A stretch of DNA of 64,000 nucleotides, from contig NZ_MEHJ01000001.1 of assembly GCF_001746415.1 (NCBI RefSeq), positions 5,400,501 through 5,464,500 on the forward strand, read 5' to 3'. Position 1 is the stretch's first letter; the number at the start of each line of letters is the position of its first letter. The notes under the pieces were generated by a model. The model saw nothing but the letters and a program-made list of their open reading frames with translations. It was not told where the DNA came from and did not search any database. This document shows, piece by piece, positions 17,626-26,213 of this stretch. This stretch comes from Streptomyces agglomeratus. GTDB lineage: Bacteria; Actinomycetota; Actinomycetes; Streptomycetales; Streptomycetaceae. The position numbers and the translations under genes were made by a program.

Positions 17626-18432
17626 ATGCGTGATCTCGGGGTGGGTTTCGGTTACTTGATGAAAGGCCAGCGCTGGGCAGGCCGGCACGGCAAGTCCTAC
17701 GGCTTCGGGCTGCTGCCCGGCCTGGTGACCCTGGTGCTGTACGCCGGTGCGCTCGTCGGGCTCGGCCTCGGCGCCGACGACCTGACGGCCTGGGCCACGC
17801 CCTTCGCCGACGACTGGGGCTCGCCCTGGCTCGGCCTCTTCCGGGGCGCGCTGACCGCCCTGCTCTTCGCGCTGGCGCTGTTCCTCGCGGTGATCACCTT
17901 CACCGCCGTGACGCTGCTCGTCGGCCAGCCCTTCTACGAGGCGCTGTCCGAGCGCGTCGACCGCTCGGTGTCCCCAGACGGGACCGCCCCCGAGTCGGAT
18001 CTCCCGCTGATCCGCGAACTGTGGATCTCCGCCCGGGACAGCCTGCGCGTCCTCGTCCGGGTGCTGCTGTACGGCATCCTGCTCTTCGCCTGCGGTTTTA
18101 TCCCGGTGATCGGCCAGACCGTCGTCCCGGTCATCGGCTTCTGTGTCTCCGGCTTCTTCCTCGCGCAGGAGCTGACGTCGGTGGCGCTCCAGCGCCGGGG
18201 CATCGAGCTGAAGCAGCGGCTCGCGCTGCTGCGCGGCCGCCGCCTCCTCACGCTCGGCTTCGGGGTCCCCATCACCCTCGCCTTCCTCGTGCCGCTGGTC
18301 GCCGTCTTCCTGATGCCCGGCGCGGTGGCCGGGGCCACGCTGATGGCACGTGACCTGCTGGAGGAGCCGTCGGCCGACGCGGACGACGTCGTGGCCGGCG
18401 ACGTGGTGACGCCGCCGCCCGCTACCGCGTAG
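17626..18432 (+). CDS. EI24-domain integral membrane protein (CysZ-like)
   Basis: 268-residue membrane protein with about four to five predicted helices (near residues 25-50, 80-105, 145-165, 175-195 and 220-245). The N-terminal segment GFGYLMKGQRW and the internal FIPVIGQTVVPVIGF match the EI24/CysZ family; CysZ of enterobacteria takes up sulfate. No cysteine genes are adjacent, so transport of sulfate is not supported here. It is tightly coupled to the upstream GNAT gene (4-bp gap). Its 3' end overlaps the carbon-nitrogen hydrolase remnant by 11 bp. Confidence 0.85.
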   Translation: MRDLGVGFGYLMKGQRWAGRHGKSYGFGLLPGLVTLVLYAGALVGLGLGADDLTAWATPFADDWGSPWLGLFRGALTALLFALALFLAVITFTAVTLLVGQPFYEALSERVDRSVSPDGTAPESDLPLIRELWISARDSLRVLVRVLLYGILLFACGFIPVIGQTVVPVIGFCVSGFFLAQELTSVALQRRGIELKQRLALLRGRRLLTLGFGVPITLAFLVPLVAVFLMPGAVAGATLMARDLLEEPSADADDVVAGDVVTPPPATA

Positions 18433-18561
18433 GCACGTCGGGCCGCACCAGGCCCGCCTCGTGCCGCGCCGCCTCGGCGACCGGCGTACCGTCCGGCCCG
18501 CACACCGCGCCCAGCCCGGCCCCGGCGTGAACTGCGCCGCTGCGACCAGTATGCGGACCAT
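18422..18561 (-). pseudogene. Remnant of a carbon-nitrogen hydrolase (nitrilase family)
   Basis: Only 140 bp remain. The start (ATG 18561) encodes MVRILVAAAQFTPG, the usual opening of nitrilase-family amidohydrolases. In a different frame, the 3' end encodes AVCGPDGTPVAEAARHEAGL, the usual late beta-strand motif of the family, and it ends at TAG 18424-18422. The intact enzyme is about 260 residues, so roughly 650 bp, including the Glu-Lys-Cys catalytic residues, has been lost and the frame broken. The identification rests on two short motifs and is an inference. Confidence 0.5.
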
Positions 18562-18610
18562 TGTCGGCAATCCCTTGATCGGCGGGGGCGGGACGGCAAG
18601 CATCACTGGC

Positions 18611-18796
18611 ATGACAGAAGTGATAGCCGTAGCCGTCATCACCCTTCTCGCCGTCATCAGCCCGGGCGCCGACTTCGCGATGGTCGTCCGCAGCAGTTGC
18701 CTCTACGGGCGTACGACCGGCCTGTTCGCCGCCGCCGGAGTGGCCGCGGGCGTACTCGTCCATCTGCCGGTCAGGGCGTGCCCGCCGCCACCGTGA
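18611..18796 (+). pseudogene. Truncated LysE/RhtB-family exporter remnant
   Basis: The first 51 codons (MTEVIAVAVITLLAVISPG... to VLVH) match the N-terminus of LysE-family amino-acid exporters, including the SPGADFAMVVRSS motif. The frame then runs into the 3' end of the convergent peptidase gene and stops at 18796. About 150 C-terminal residues of a normal 200-210-residue exporter are missing. Start and frame are otherwise clean, so the truncation looks like a single deletion. Confidence 0.8.
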
Positions 18797-20087
18797 CGAT
18801 CGCCCGCACCTGCGCGACGATGTCCAGCCGGTCGCGCTCGAACTCGGGGTCGGTGACCTCGGTCGTGTTGCCCGCGCCGAACCGGAGCACCGGCGTGTGG
18901 ACATGCCCGCCGGGCAGCTCCCGCAGCCCCAGGCGGTCGCGCAGCAGTGTCGCGCGGTAGGCGATCTCGTTCGAGAGGTAGTCGCCGCCGCCCCCGGCGC
19001 GTGCGGCCGAGCCCGGAGTCGGGCCGTCCGGCCGGACCACGGGGGCGGTCGCGCCCGCCGGTACCTCGGTCACCGACGTGTTGTCGTACACGGGGAAGCG
19101 CCCGGTGTCGGCCGCCACGATCTCCCGGTACGGAAGCGTGGTGGCGGTCCACTGCGGCTGCGAGGCGGGGTCGTCCACCGGAACGGTCCCGGTGAACGAC
19201 TCGTTCGCGTTGTCCCCGAAGCCCCCGCGCCAGGCCCCGTTGTGGCGCTCGACGTCGAACCGGCCGACCCTGCCCTGGCTCACCGTGGCGAAGAGGTCGA
19301 CCCCCGGCAGGTGCGGGCGCAGGGCGCGTTCGACCGTGCCGTCCGCGAAGTCCCGCCACCGGACGGGGAAGACGGCCGTCTCGATCCGCGCGGGGCCGTC
19401 GGCGGTCCGTACGACCGTGCCGTCCAGCGCGAGCGCCGTCGCACCCGACGGGTTGCTGATCCGGATGTCCCGGTCCAGCGTGAACGGGTCGAAGCCGGTG
19501 ACGAGTACGCGCTTGAGACCTTTGTCCGTGCCGGTGCCGGTGCCGGTGCCGGTGTCCGTGCCCTTGCCCGCTCCGGTCTTCGCCGCCGGGAAGCGGATCG
19601 TGTCCTGGCCGCGCGAGGACCGCTCCAGCCGGCCCAGCAGCCTCGCCCGCGCCGCGTCGGAGAGCCCGAACGGCGCCTGCCACTGGCGCAGTTCGCGCGT
19701 CATGCTCAACCGCGCCCAGTACAGCGGCCGGTCGTCGTCCCGGCTCATGTCGCCGCCGGCCGGGCCCCGCCCCTGCGCCCGGTCCACGGCCCGCTGCCAG
19801 AGCCGCGATCCGTGTCGTACGACGGCCCGTTCGGCAGCGGTGTACGACCGCACCCTGTCCAGCGTTCGCGCGAAGTCCGCCGCCGCGGCGTCGAATCCGC
19901 TGCGCCGTAGGATCTCCTGCGGAACGGCACGCTCCAGCCGCTGCTCCTCGACGGTCGCCGCAGCCGCGGCCGGCGGCTGCGCCGCCGCGGCGGGCAGCGC
20001 CCCGATCAGCGGCGCCAGGGTCAGGAGCGTGACGCCAAGTGCGGTGCGCCGGGAGCGATTCGGACGTGCCGGGCGTATCGGGGACAC
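18771..20087 (-). CDS. Secreted pyroglutamyl-peptidase-like protein with Ser at the nucleophile position
   Basis: 438 residues from GTG 20087, with GGAAGGA 5 bases upstream. An N-terminal signal peptide (about 1-36, ends PAAAAA) is followed by a helical region (45-165), a Thr/Gly repeat linker (174-188) and a peptidase C15-like domain (192-438). The C15 opening VLVTGFDPF, a Glu at 280 (FDVERHN) and a His pair (GGHVH, 394-397) are present. The catalytic-Cys motif (YLCN in the family) reads YLSN, with Ser372. Classic C15 enzymes are about 215 residues and cytoplasmic, so this is an exported, extended variant of uncertain activity. Confidence 0.7.
   Translation of the reverse strand: MSPIRPARPNRSRRTALGVTLLTLAPLIGALPAAAAQPPAAAAATVEEQRLERAVPQEILRRSGFDAAAADFARTLDRVRSYTAAERAVVRHGSRLWQRAVDRAQGRGPAGGDMSRDDDRPLYWARLSMTRELRQWQAPFGLSDAARARLLGRLERSSRGQDTIRFPAAKTGAGKGTDTGTGTGTGTDKGLKRVLVTGFDPFTLDRDIRISNPSGATALALDGTVVRTADGPARIETAVFPVRWRDFADGTVERALRPHLPGVDLFATVSQGRVGRFDVERHNGAWRGGFGDNANESFTGTVPVDDPASQPQWTATTLPYREIVAADTGRFPVYDNTSVTEVPAGATAPVVRPDGPTPGSAARAGGGGDYLSNEIAYRATLLRDRLGLRELPGGHVHTPVLRFGAGNTTEVTDPEFERDRLDIVAQVRAIVTVAAGTP
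19531..19554. repeat. 6-bp tandem repeat in the pyroglutamyl-peptidase-like gene
   Basis: Four perfect copies of CCGGTG are flanked by variant copies on both sides. On the minus strand they encode alternating Thr-Gly in the linker before the peptidase domain. Repeat number could vary in frame. Confidence 0.85.
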
Positions 20088-20139
20088 GGTGATCCTTCCG
20101 TCGGGTGGCGGCAGTATCCCGGTACGCCTGTGTCGCGCG

Positions 20140-20715
20140 CTACGGGGCAGGGGAGCGTTGCAGTAGGGAGAGGAAGTCGCGGAAGGCGGCCGGCATGTCC
20201 ACCGACCGCGGATCGAGCAGCCACTGGTACTGGAGCCCGTCCATGACCGCCACCAGCAGCGGAGCCGCCTGTTCGGGTGTGAGCCCGCCGGGCAGCGCGT
20301 CGCCGTACTCCGCGCGCAGGGCGCTCGCCATGCCCGCACGGACCTGGGCGTAGCGGTGGGTGAAGAACTCCTGCGCCGGATGGTCCTCGGTGACGCTCTC
20401 GCCGAGCAGTGCGGAGAAGGTCTGCACGATCCCGGGACGCATCGCGTTGTACTCGACGAGCGAGTCGAGCAGGTCCAGCCGCCAGGCCCCGGCGCTTCGC
20501 CCCGAGCCGCCGGTGTCCCACTGGTCGCGCTCCTCGAGTACGGCGACCAGCAGGTTCTCCTTGGTGGGGAAGTAGTGCAGCAACCCCTGCTGGGTCAGGC
20601 CGACGCGCTCGGCGACCGCGCCGAGCGTCGCCCCCCGGTAGCCGCGTTCGGCGATCACTTCGAGGGCCGCGCGCAGAATCTCCGCCCGCCGCTCCTCGCT
20701 CCTGGCCCTGGCCAT
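20140..20715 (-). CDS. TetR-family transcriptional regulator
   Basis: 191 residues from ATG 20715, which has GGAAAGGA upstream; an upstream in-frame ATG at 20775 lacks one. The N-terminal helix-turn-helix is clear (ILRAALEVIAERGYRGATLGAVAERVGLTQ, then LLHYFPTKENLL). The C-terminal ligand domain is unremarkable. It is divergent from the family 3 glycosidase across 150 bp, so it probably represses that gene in response to a sugar or glycoside. It is not the LacI-type regulator more often paired with Streptomyces beta-glucosidases. Confidence 0.9.
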   Translation of the reverse strand: MARARSEERRAEILRAALEVIAERGYRGATLGAVAERVGLTQQGLLHYFPTKENLLVAVLEERDQWDTGGSGRSAGAWRLDLLDSLVEYNAMRPGIVQTFSALLGESVTEDHPAQEFFTHRYAQVRAGMASALRAEYGDALPGGLTPEQAAPLLVAVMDGLQYQWLLDPRSVDMPAAFRDFLSLLQRSPAP

Positions 20716-20865
20716 CGCGCTGGTCCTTTCCCCTCGTACGTGCTGGCAGGACGGTACGCCATCGCCAATAATCACGAAAGAATAACGAAGCCTACCACTC
20801 TACAGGTAAACGCGTGACGATGGACGGGCGCGAGACCCGCAGAACTTCAACGAGGAGGTACGGCC

Positions 20866-23346
20866 GTGGCAGCAGACCCCACCCCCCAGGACACCGGCGT
20901 GACCGACGGCGCCGACCGGACGCGCGAGGAGGCCGTCGAAGCGGCCCTGCGCAAACTCGGCCTCGAAGACAAGGCACGGCTGCTCGGCGGCCAGGACATG
21001 TGGTCCCTGCCCGCACTTCCCGAGATCGGCCTGAAGTCCCTCGTCATGTCCGACGGCCCGGTGGGCGTGCGCGGCGTCCGCTGGACCGCCGACGACCCGT
21101 CGATCGCCCTGCCGTCACCGACCGCGCTCGCCGCGACCTGGGACCCGGAGCTGGCCCGCCGCGCCGGCCGCCTGCTCGCCCAGGAGGCCCGCCGCAAGAA
21201 CGTGCACGTCCTCCTCGCCCCTACGGTCAACCTGCACCGCTCGCCCCTCGGCGGCCGGCACTTCGAGTGCTACTCCGAGGACCCGCACCTCACCGGCGAG
21301 ATCGGCACCGGGTACGTGCGGGGCGTCCAGGACGGCGGCGTCGGCACCACCGTCAAGCACTTCGTGGCCAACGACGCGGAGACCGACCGCTTCACCGTCG
21401 ACAACGTCATCGCCCCCCGCCCGCTGCGCGAGCTGTACCTCGCCCCCTTCGAGGCCATCGTCAAGAACGCCCACCCCTGGGGCATCATGTCGGCGTACAA
21501 CCAGGTCAACGGCGTGACCATGACCGAGCACCGCTACCTCCAGAACGAGGTGCTGCGCGGCGAGTGGGGCTTCGACGGCTTCATCGTCTCCGACTGGATG
21601 GCCGCGCGCTCCACGACCGGCGGCATCGAAGGCGGCCTCGACGTCGCGATGCCGGGCCCGGCCACCGTCTACGGCGACGCGCTCGCCGGCGCCGTCAGGT
21701 CGGGCGAGGCCGACGAGGCCGCCGTCGACGACGCGGTGCGCAACGTCCTGCGGCTCGCCGCCCGCGTCGGCATTCTGGAAGGCGCCCCGCCGGTCGTCAC
21801 CGAGCTGCCGGAGGCGGTCGACGGGCAGGCGCTGGCCCGCGAGGTGGCCCGTCGCGCTTTCGTCCTCGTACGCAACGAGAACCACATCCTGCCCTTCGAC
21901 GCTTCGAAGCTCCGCAAGCTCGCGCTCATCGGGGCGGCGGCGCGCGACGCGCGCGTCCTGGGCGGCGGCTCCGCCACCGTCTTCCCCGAGCGGGTAATCG
22001 CCCCCCTCGACGGCCTCGCCGCCGCGCTCCCGGACTCGGCCCTCACCTACGCCGTCGGGGCCGACCCCAGCGACGAACTCAGCCCCGCCGACAAGGGCTT
22101 CAGCCTCCAGGCCGTCTGCCGCGACGCCGCCGGCGACGTCATCGGTACGCGCTCGCTGCCCGGCGGCCAGGTCCAGTGGATCGGCAACGACCTGCCGGAC
22201 GGCGTCACCCACGAGACGCTCCACAGCGTCGAGGTCAGGGGCACCTTCGTCCCGCGCGAGAGCGGCGAGCACGCCTTCGGCACCCGCGGCCTCGGCGCCT
22301 ACACGCTGACCGTCGCCGGAGAGGTCCTCTACGACGGCGTCCAGCCCATCTCCGACGCCTCCGACCCCTTCGAGGCGTTCTTCGGCGCCCCGGCGGAACG
22401 CGGCCGCGTCCGCCTCACCGCGGGCGAGCCGGTGGAGGTCTCCCTCACCCACCCGGTCGACAGGCGGGACGACGCGCCGCTCCCGGCGGTCATGTTCTCG
22501 TTCCTGCACGGAGCGCCCCGGCGTGACGCCGACGAACTGATCGCCGAGGCCGTCGACGCGGCGCGGGACGCCGACGCGGCGGTCGTCGTCGTCGCCACGA
22601 CGGAACGCGTCGAGTCGGAGGGCTTCGACCGTACGGACCTGCGCCTGCCGGGCCGCCAGGACGACCTGGTCCGCGCGGTGGCCGCCGCCAATCCGAACAC
22701 CGTCGTGGTCGTCAACGCCGGTTCGCCGGTGGAGATGCCGTGGCGCGAGGACGTCGCGGCCGTGCTGCTCGGCTGGTTCCCGGGCCAGGAGGGCGGCGCG
22801 GCGCTCGCCGACGTGCTGCTCGGCGCCGAGGAGCCGGGCGGGCGGCTGCCGACCACCTGGCCGGCCGCATTCGCCGACGCGCCGGTCACGGAGGTCGTGC
22901 CCACCGACGGCGAACTCCGCTACCGCGAGGGCCTGTTCGTCGGCTACCGCGCGTGGGACAGGGCCGGTACCGCGCCCGCGTACCCGTTCGGCCACGGCCT
23001 GGGCTACACCACCTGGGAGTACGAGTCCCTGGAGGTGACCCCGGCGACGGCCAAGGTCCGGGTCCGCAACACCGGTTCACGCCCGGGCCGCGAGGTCGTC
23101 CAGGTCTACCTGGCCCCGCAGGCGGACGGGGTGGAGCGGCCGGCGCGGTGGCTGGCGGGCTTCGCGAGCGTCGGGGCGGGGCCGGGGGAGTGGGTGGACG
23201 CGGTGATCGCGCTGCCGGCCCGTGCGTTCGAGGTCTGGCAGGAGGAGACGGGTTCCTGGGCCTTCGTCCCCGGCGCGTACGAGGTGCGCACGGGCCGCTC
23301 CCTCACCGACACCCGCCTGACGGCGACCCTGGACCTCCAGGGCTGA
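20866..23346 (+). CDS. Glycoside hydrolase family 3 beta-glucosidase with PA14 insert
   Basis: 826-residue cytoplasmic beta-glucosidase (no signal peptide). It begins at GTG 20866 behind GAGGAGG. The N-terminal barrel carries the substrate-binding KHF and RHFE motifs and the nucleophile Asp243 (GFIVSDWMA). The second alpha/beta domain follows, with a PA14-like insert (about residues 440-550, FVPRESGEHAFGTRG), then a fibronectin type III-like C-terminal domain. PA14-containing members often act on oligo- or branched glucosides. Aldose epimerase is encoded convergently, consistent with glucose handling. Confidence 0.93.
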   Translation: MAADPTPQDTGVTDGADRTREEAVEAALRKLGLEDKARLLGGQDMWSLPALPEIGLKSLVMSDGPVGVRGVRWTADDPSIALPSPTALAATWDPELARRAGRLLAQEARRKNVHVLLAPTVNLHRSPLGGRHFECYSEDPHLTGEIGTGYVRGVQDGGVGTTVKHFVANDAETDRFTVDNVIAPRPLRELYLAPFEAIVKNAHPWGIMSAYNQVNGVTMTEHRYLQNEVLRGEWGFDGFIVSDWMAARSTTGGIEGGLDVAMPGPATVYGDALAGAVRSGEADEAAVDDAVRNVLRLAARVGILEGAPPVVTELPEAVDGQALAREVARRAFVLVRNENHILPFDASKLRKLALIGAAARDARVLGGGSATVFPERVIAPLDGLAAALPDSALTYAVGADPSDELSPADKGFSLQAVCRDAAGDVIGTRSLPGGQVQWIGNDLPDGVTHETLHSVEVRGTFVPRESGEHAFGTRGLGAYTLTVAGEVLYDGVQPISDASDPFEAFFGAPAERGRVRLTAGEPVEVSLTHPVDRRDDAPLPAVMFSFLHGAPRRDADELIAEAVDAARDADAAVVVVATTERVESEGFDRTDLRLPGRQDDLVRAVAAANPNTVVVVNAGSPVEMPWREDVAAVLLGWFPGQEGGAALADVLLGAEEPGGRLPTTWPAAFADAPVTEVVPTDGELRYREGLFVGYRAWDRAGTAPAYPFGHGLGYTTWEYESLEVTPATAKVRVRNTGSRPGREVVQVYLAPQADGVERPARWLAGFASVGAGPGEWVDAVIALPARAFEVWQEETGSWAFVPGAYEVRTGRSLTDTRLTATLDLQG

Positions 23347-23370
23347 GCCCTTGCGGGCACGTCCTCGAAC

Positions 23371-23417
23371 GCCGGAGGGGCCGGATCGGCTACCGCGGCC
23401 GATCCAGCCCCTCCGGC
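23371..23417. terminator. Long nested hairpin between convergent glycosidase and epimerase genes
   Basis: Outer arms GCCGGAGGGGC (23371-23381) and its complement (23407-23417) enclose inner arms GGATCGGC (23383-23390) and GCCGATCC (23397-23404). The left flank GTCCTCGAAC resembles a palindromic intergenic element that is very common in Streptomyces; the matching right flank is missing. It probably terminates transcription in both directions. Confidence 0.8.
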
Positions 23418-23433
23418 GGCCCACCGGCCCCGC

Positions 23434-24393
23434 TCAGACCCCCCGCACCCCGAACCCGTACACCGTCGCCGACTCGAAGACCTCGCCCGGCCGCAGCACC
23501 ACCGGCGGGAACTCCGGCCGGTTCGGCGTATCGGGGAAGTGCTGGGTCTCCAGCGCGACACCGTCGAACCCGTCCGGCGTGTACAGCTGCACCCCCGGCT
23601 CCGTCGTGGCGAGCGTCACCACCCGCCCCGACCCCGGGTCGTACAGCTCGCCCACCGCCTCGGGCCCGCCCGTCACACCCTTGTCCAGTACGAAGTTGTG
23701 GTCGTACCCGCCGCCCAGCACCCGCGCCTCGCGGAAGTCGAAGCGGGACCCGTCCACCGGCCGGATCTCCCCGGTCGGTATCCCGGTGCCGTCCACCGGC
23801 GTCACCGCCCCCGCCGCCAGCCGCAGCTCGTACGGGCCGCCGCCCCCGAGACTCCAGTACGTGTGGTTCGTCAGGTTCACCACCGTCGGCGCGTCCGTCA
23901 CCGCCCGGTAGGCGATCCGCAGCGCCCCGCCCTCCTCCAGCGTGTACGTCGCCGAGACCTCGACGCGCCCGGGGAAACCCTCCTCGCCGTCGGGACTGAC
24001 CCGCGAGAGCCGCACGCCCTGCGCGACCGCCTCCGCGTCCCACACCCGCTTGTCGAAGCCGCGCTCACCGCCGTGCAGACTGTGCGGCCCGCCGTTGCGC
24101 GTCGGCGCGTACCCGCGCCCGTCCAGCTCGAAGGCCCCGCCCGCGATCCGGTTCGCGTACCGCCCGACCAGCGCCCCGAAGTAGGGGCCGGGGCAGTCCA
24201 GGTACCCGGCGAGGCTGCCGAAGCCGACCCCCACGCCGCCGACACGCCCGTCCCGGTCGGGCGTTTCCACCGACTGGACGATCCCGCCGTACGTCAGGAC
24301 GCGCACCACCACCCCGTCCCGTTCCAGGACCCAGCGATGGACGGGCGTGCCGTCGTGGAGTGTGCCGAAGAGGTCCGAGGAGTGCGCGCTCAT
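23434..24393 (-). CDS. galM: Aldose 1-epimerase (mutarotase)
   Basis: 319-residue galactose/aldose mutarotase interconverting alpha and beta anomers of free sugars. Motifs include NRIAGGAFEL, HSLHGGERGFDKRVW (substrate His), VVNLTNHTYWSL (catalytic His) and the C-terminal GVQLYTPDGFDG with LETQHFPDTPN (catalytic Glu). Start ATG 24393 matches the family's N-terminus. It begins 20 bp downstream of the SGNH lipoprotein gene on the same strand, and it is convergent to the beta-glucosidase. Confidence 0.93.
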   Translation of the reverse strand: MSAHSSDLFGTLHDGTPVHRWVLERDGVVVRVLTYGGIVQSVETPDRDGRVGGVGVGFGSLAGYLDCPGPYFGALVGRYANRIAGGAFELDGRGYAPTRNGGPHSLHGGERGFDKRVWDAEAVAQGVRLSRVSPDGEEGFPGRVEVSATYTLEEGGALRIAYRAVTDAPTVVNLTNHTYWSLGGGGPYELRLAAGAVTPVDGTGIPTGEIRPVDGSRFDFREARVLGGGYDHNFVLDKGVTGGPEAVGELYDPGSGRVVTLATTEPGVQLYTPDGFDGVALETQHFPDTPNRPEFPPVVLRPGEVFESATVYGFGVRGV

Positions 24394-24413
24394 GATCGGA
24401 AAGCCTAAGCGAC

Positions 24414-25328
24414 CTACTCCGGGGGCCGCGCGGCCGTGATGTTGCGGTACGCGATCTCCGCGAGCCGCTGCTGACCGTTCCGGCTCGGGTGGAACCAGTC
24501 CCACTGGCTCAACTGGTCGCCCGTGAACCGGTACTCGAAGACCGCCCCGCCGTCGTACCGGCAGCGCGAGTCCCGCGCGCACACGTCCTCGAGCACCTTG
24601 TTGTACGCGACGACCCGCTCCCGCACCGACTCCCGCCGCGCCACCGCCGCCGCGTCCATCGCGTCCGGCGACGCCAGCATCGACTGGCAGATCCCCAGCG
24701 CCCAGATCTGCTTGCCCATCGGGTTCACACGACCCTCGGACCAGAGCCGCTTCAGATCCGGCACGCTCGACACGTACAGCTGGGACTTGGGCAGCTCGCC
24801 ACGGAACTTCTTCACCGACGTCTCGAAGTACGTCCGGAAGTCAGCCACCGATGTCATGTGCGACACATCGTCACGGCAGGCGTCGTTCGCCCCCACCATG
24901 ACCGTCACCAGCTCGGGCCTGTCCGCCACCGCCCGCGCCATCTGCTCCGGCAGCTCGGCTATCCGTGCGCCCGACTTGGCGTGGTTCCAGGTGCGCGCGG
25001 TCGCTCCCGCCCTGCCGAGCAGCCGCCACGCCACGCTGCGCACTGTCGGCTCCGTGCCCGTCGCCCAGGACACCTCGGGGCAGTCCGCGAGTACCGTGCA
25101 CGCGTCGAAACCGCGCGTGATGGAGTCCCCGACCGCCGCGACGGAGTCCGGGCTGCGGTCCCACGGAGGAGTGGGCCTCGGTGAGGGCCGCCGGGCCTCG
25201 GACGAACCGCCCGGACCCGTGTCGTCCGCCGCGTCGCACCCGGCGACCGCGCCCAGCAGGACGAGCAGCGCCGCCGTCGCGGTGGCCACGGCGGCGCGCG
25301 AGCGGCGTTCGCGGCGGCGTACCCGCAT
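24414..25328 (-). CDS. SGNH/GDSL-family esterase, predicted lipoprotein
   Basis: 304 residues from ATG 25328. A lipoprotein signal ends at Cys31 (LGAVAGC), followed by a Pro/Ser-rich linker. The hydrolase domain carries the GDSI block (Ser69), GANDAC (block III) and the catalytic Asp-His block WDWFHPS near the C-terminus, so a Ser-His-Asp catalytic centre is complete. Such proteins deacylate lipids, acetylated sugars or peptidoglycan-linked acyl groups; the substrate is not known. It is co-oriented with galM, 20 bp apart, and probably co-transcribed. Confidence 0.88.
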   Translation of the reverse strand: MRVRRRERRSRAAVATATAALLVLLGAVAGCDAADDTGPGGSSEARRPSPRPTPPWDRSPDSVAAVGDSITRGFDACTVLADCPEVSWATGTEPTVRSVAWRLLGRAGATARTWNHAKSGARIAELPEQMARAVADRPELVTVMVGANDACRDDVSHMTSVADFRTYFETSVKKFRGELPKSQLYVSSVPDLKRLWSEGRVNPMGKQIWALGICQSMLASPDAMDAAAVARRESVRERVVAYNKVLEDVCARDSRCRYDGGAVFEYRFTGDQLSQWDWFHPSRNGQQRLAEIAYRNITAARPPE

Positions 25329-25634
25329 CCCCTGATCCCCTCCGTTGCGTCGGACGGGGGTCCTGGCGAGTGAAAGCTTCGTGTCCACGGCCCCCCGGAC
25401 CGACAGTACGTCACCCGCCGGACGCCGCCGCACGGTAGTTTTTCCCCGTCGAACCAGCAGCCCTTCGCCCATCCGGGGCTCCGGTAAATTACATCACGTC
25501 ACATACTGTCCCTTTTCAGGAGATTAACTCCCGATGCTGTTTACTGTTGACAACCTCGGGAGCCGACCGGGAAGAGGCGGTACGGGCGCGAGGCCGCTGG
25601 GGAAGGCGAACCTCGTCCCACACTGGAGGTCCCG
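25329..25634. other. 306-bp intergenic region between divergent SGNH and DUF3145 genes
   Basis: It is AT-richer than its surroundings at 25440-25560. A -35-like TTGACA lies at 25547-25552 on the plus strand, but no convincing -10 is found at normal spacing. GTGACG/CGTCAC-type half-sites occur at 25490-25505. No gene or structured RNA is seen. Confidence 0.5.
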
Positions 25635-26129
25635 GTGACGACACGTGGAGTTCTGTACGTTCACTCCGCACCGCGCGCGCTGTGCCCGCACGTCGAATGG
25701 GCAGTAGCGGGCGTACTCGGTGTGCGGGTCAATCTCGACTGGATCAGACAGCCGGCCTCGCCCGGCACCTGGAGAGCCGAGTTCTCCTGGCAGGCCCAGG
25801 CGGGCACCGCCTCCAAGCTGGCCTCCGCCCTGCGCGGCTGGCACCTGCTGCGCTTCGAAGTGACGGCCGAACCGTGCCCCACGGCCGAGGGCGAGCGCTA
25901 CAGCTCCACCCCCGGCCTCGGCATCTTCCACGCCGTCACCGGAATGCACGGCGACATCCTCATCCCCGAGGACCGGCTGCGCGCCGCTCTCGCCCGCTCG
26001 GTGGGCGGCGAGACCGACCTGGAGGCCGAGGTCGCCAAGCTGCTCGGCAAGCCGTGGGACGACGAACTGGAACCCTTCAGATACGCGGGCGAGGGCGCCC
26101 CGGTGCGCTGGCTCCACCAGGTGGTCTGA
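25635..26129 (+). CDS. DUF3145-family protein
   Basis: 164-residue soluble protein of the actinobacterial DUF3145 family; function is unknown. It begins at GTG 25635 with GGAGG 8 bases upstream. Conserved-looking segments are VLYVHSAP, CPHVEWA, WRAEFSWQ and the C-terminal WDDELEPFRYAGEG. It is widely linked to the fatty-acid synthase locus in Streptomyces, and here it lies about 1.7 kb from fabF. A role in lipid metabolism is only a guess from location. Confidence 0.85.
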   Translation: MTTRGVLYVHSAPRALCPHVEWAVAGVLGVRVNLDWIRQPASPGTWRAEFSWQAQAGTASKLASALRGWHLLRFEVTAEPCPTAEGERYSSTPGLGIFHAVTGMHGDILIPEDRLRAALARSVGGETDLEAEVAKLLGKPWDDELEPFRYAGEGAPVRWLHQVV

Positions 26130-26213
26130 CCCTCCCGACCGCGGCCGTCCGCCGCCCGGATACATTCCGCCCCACAGTGCACACACGGTGCACCACCTGT
26201 GTAGGGGTCGGTT

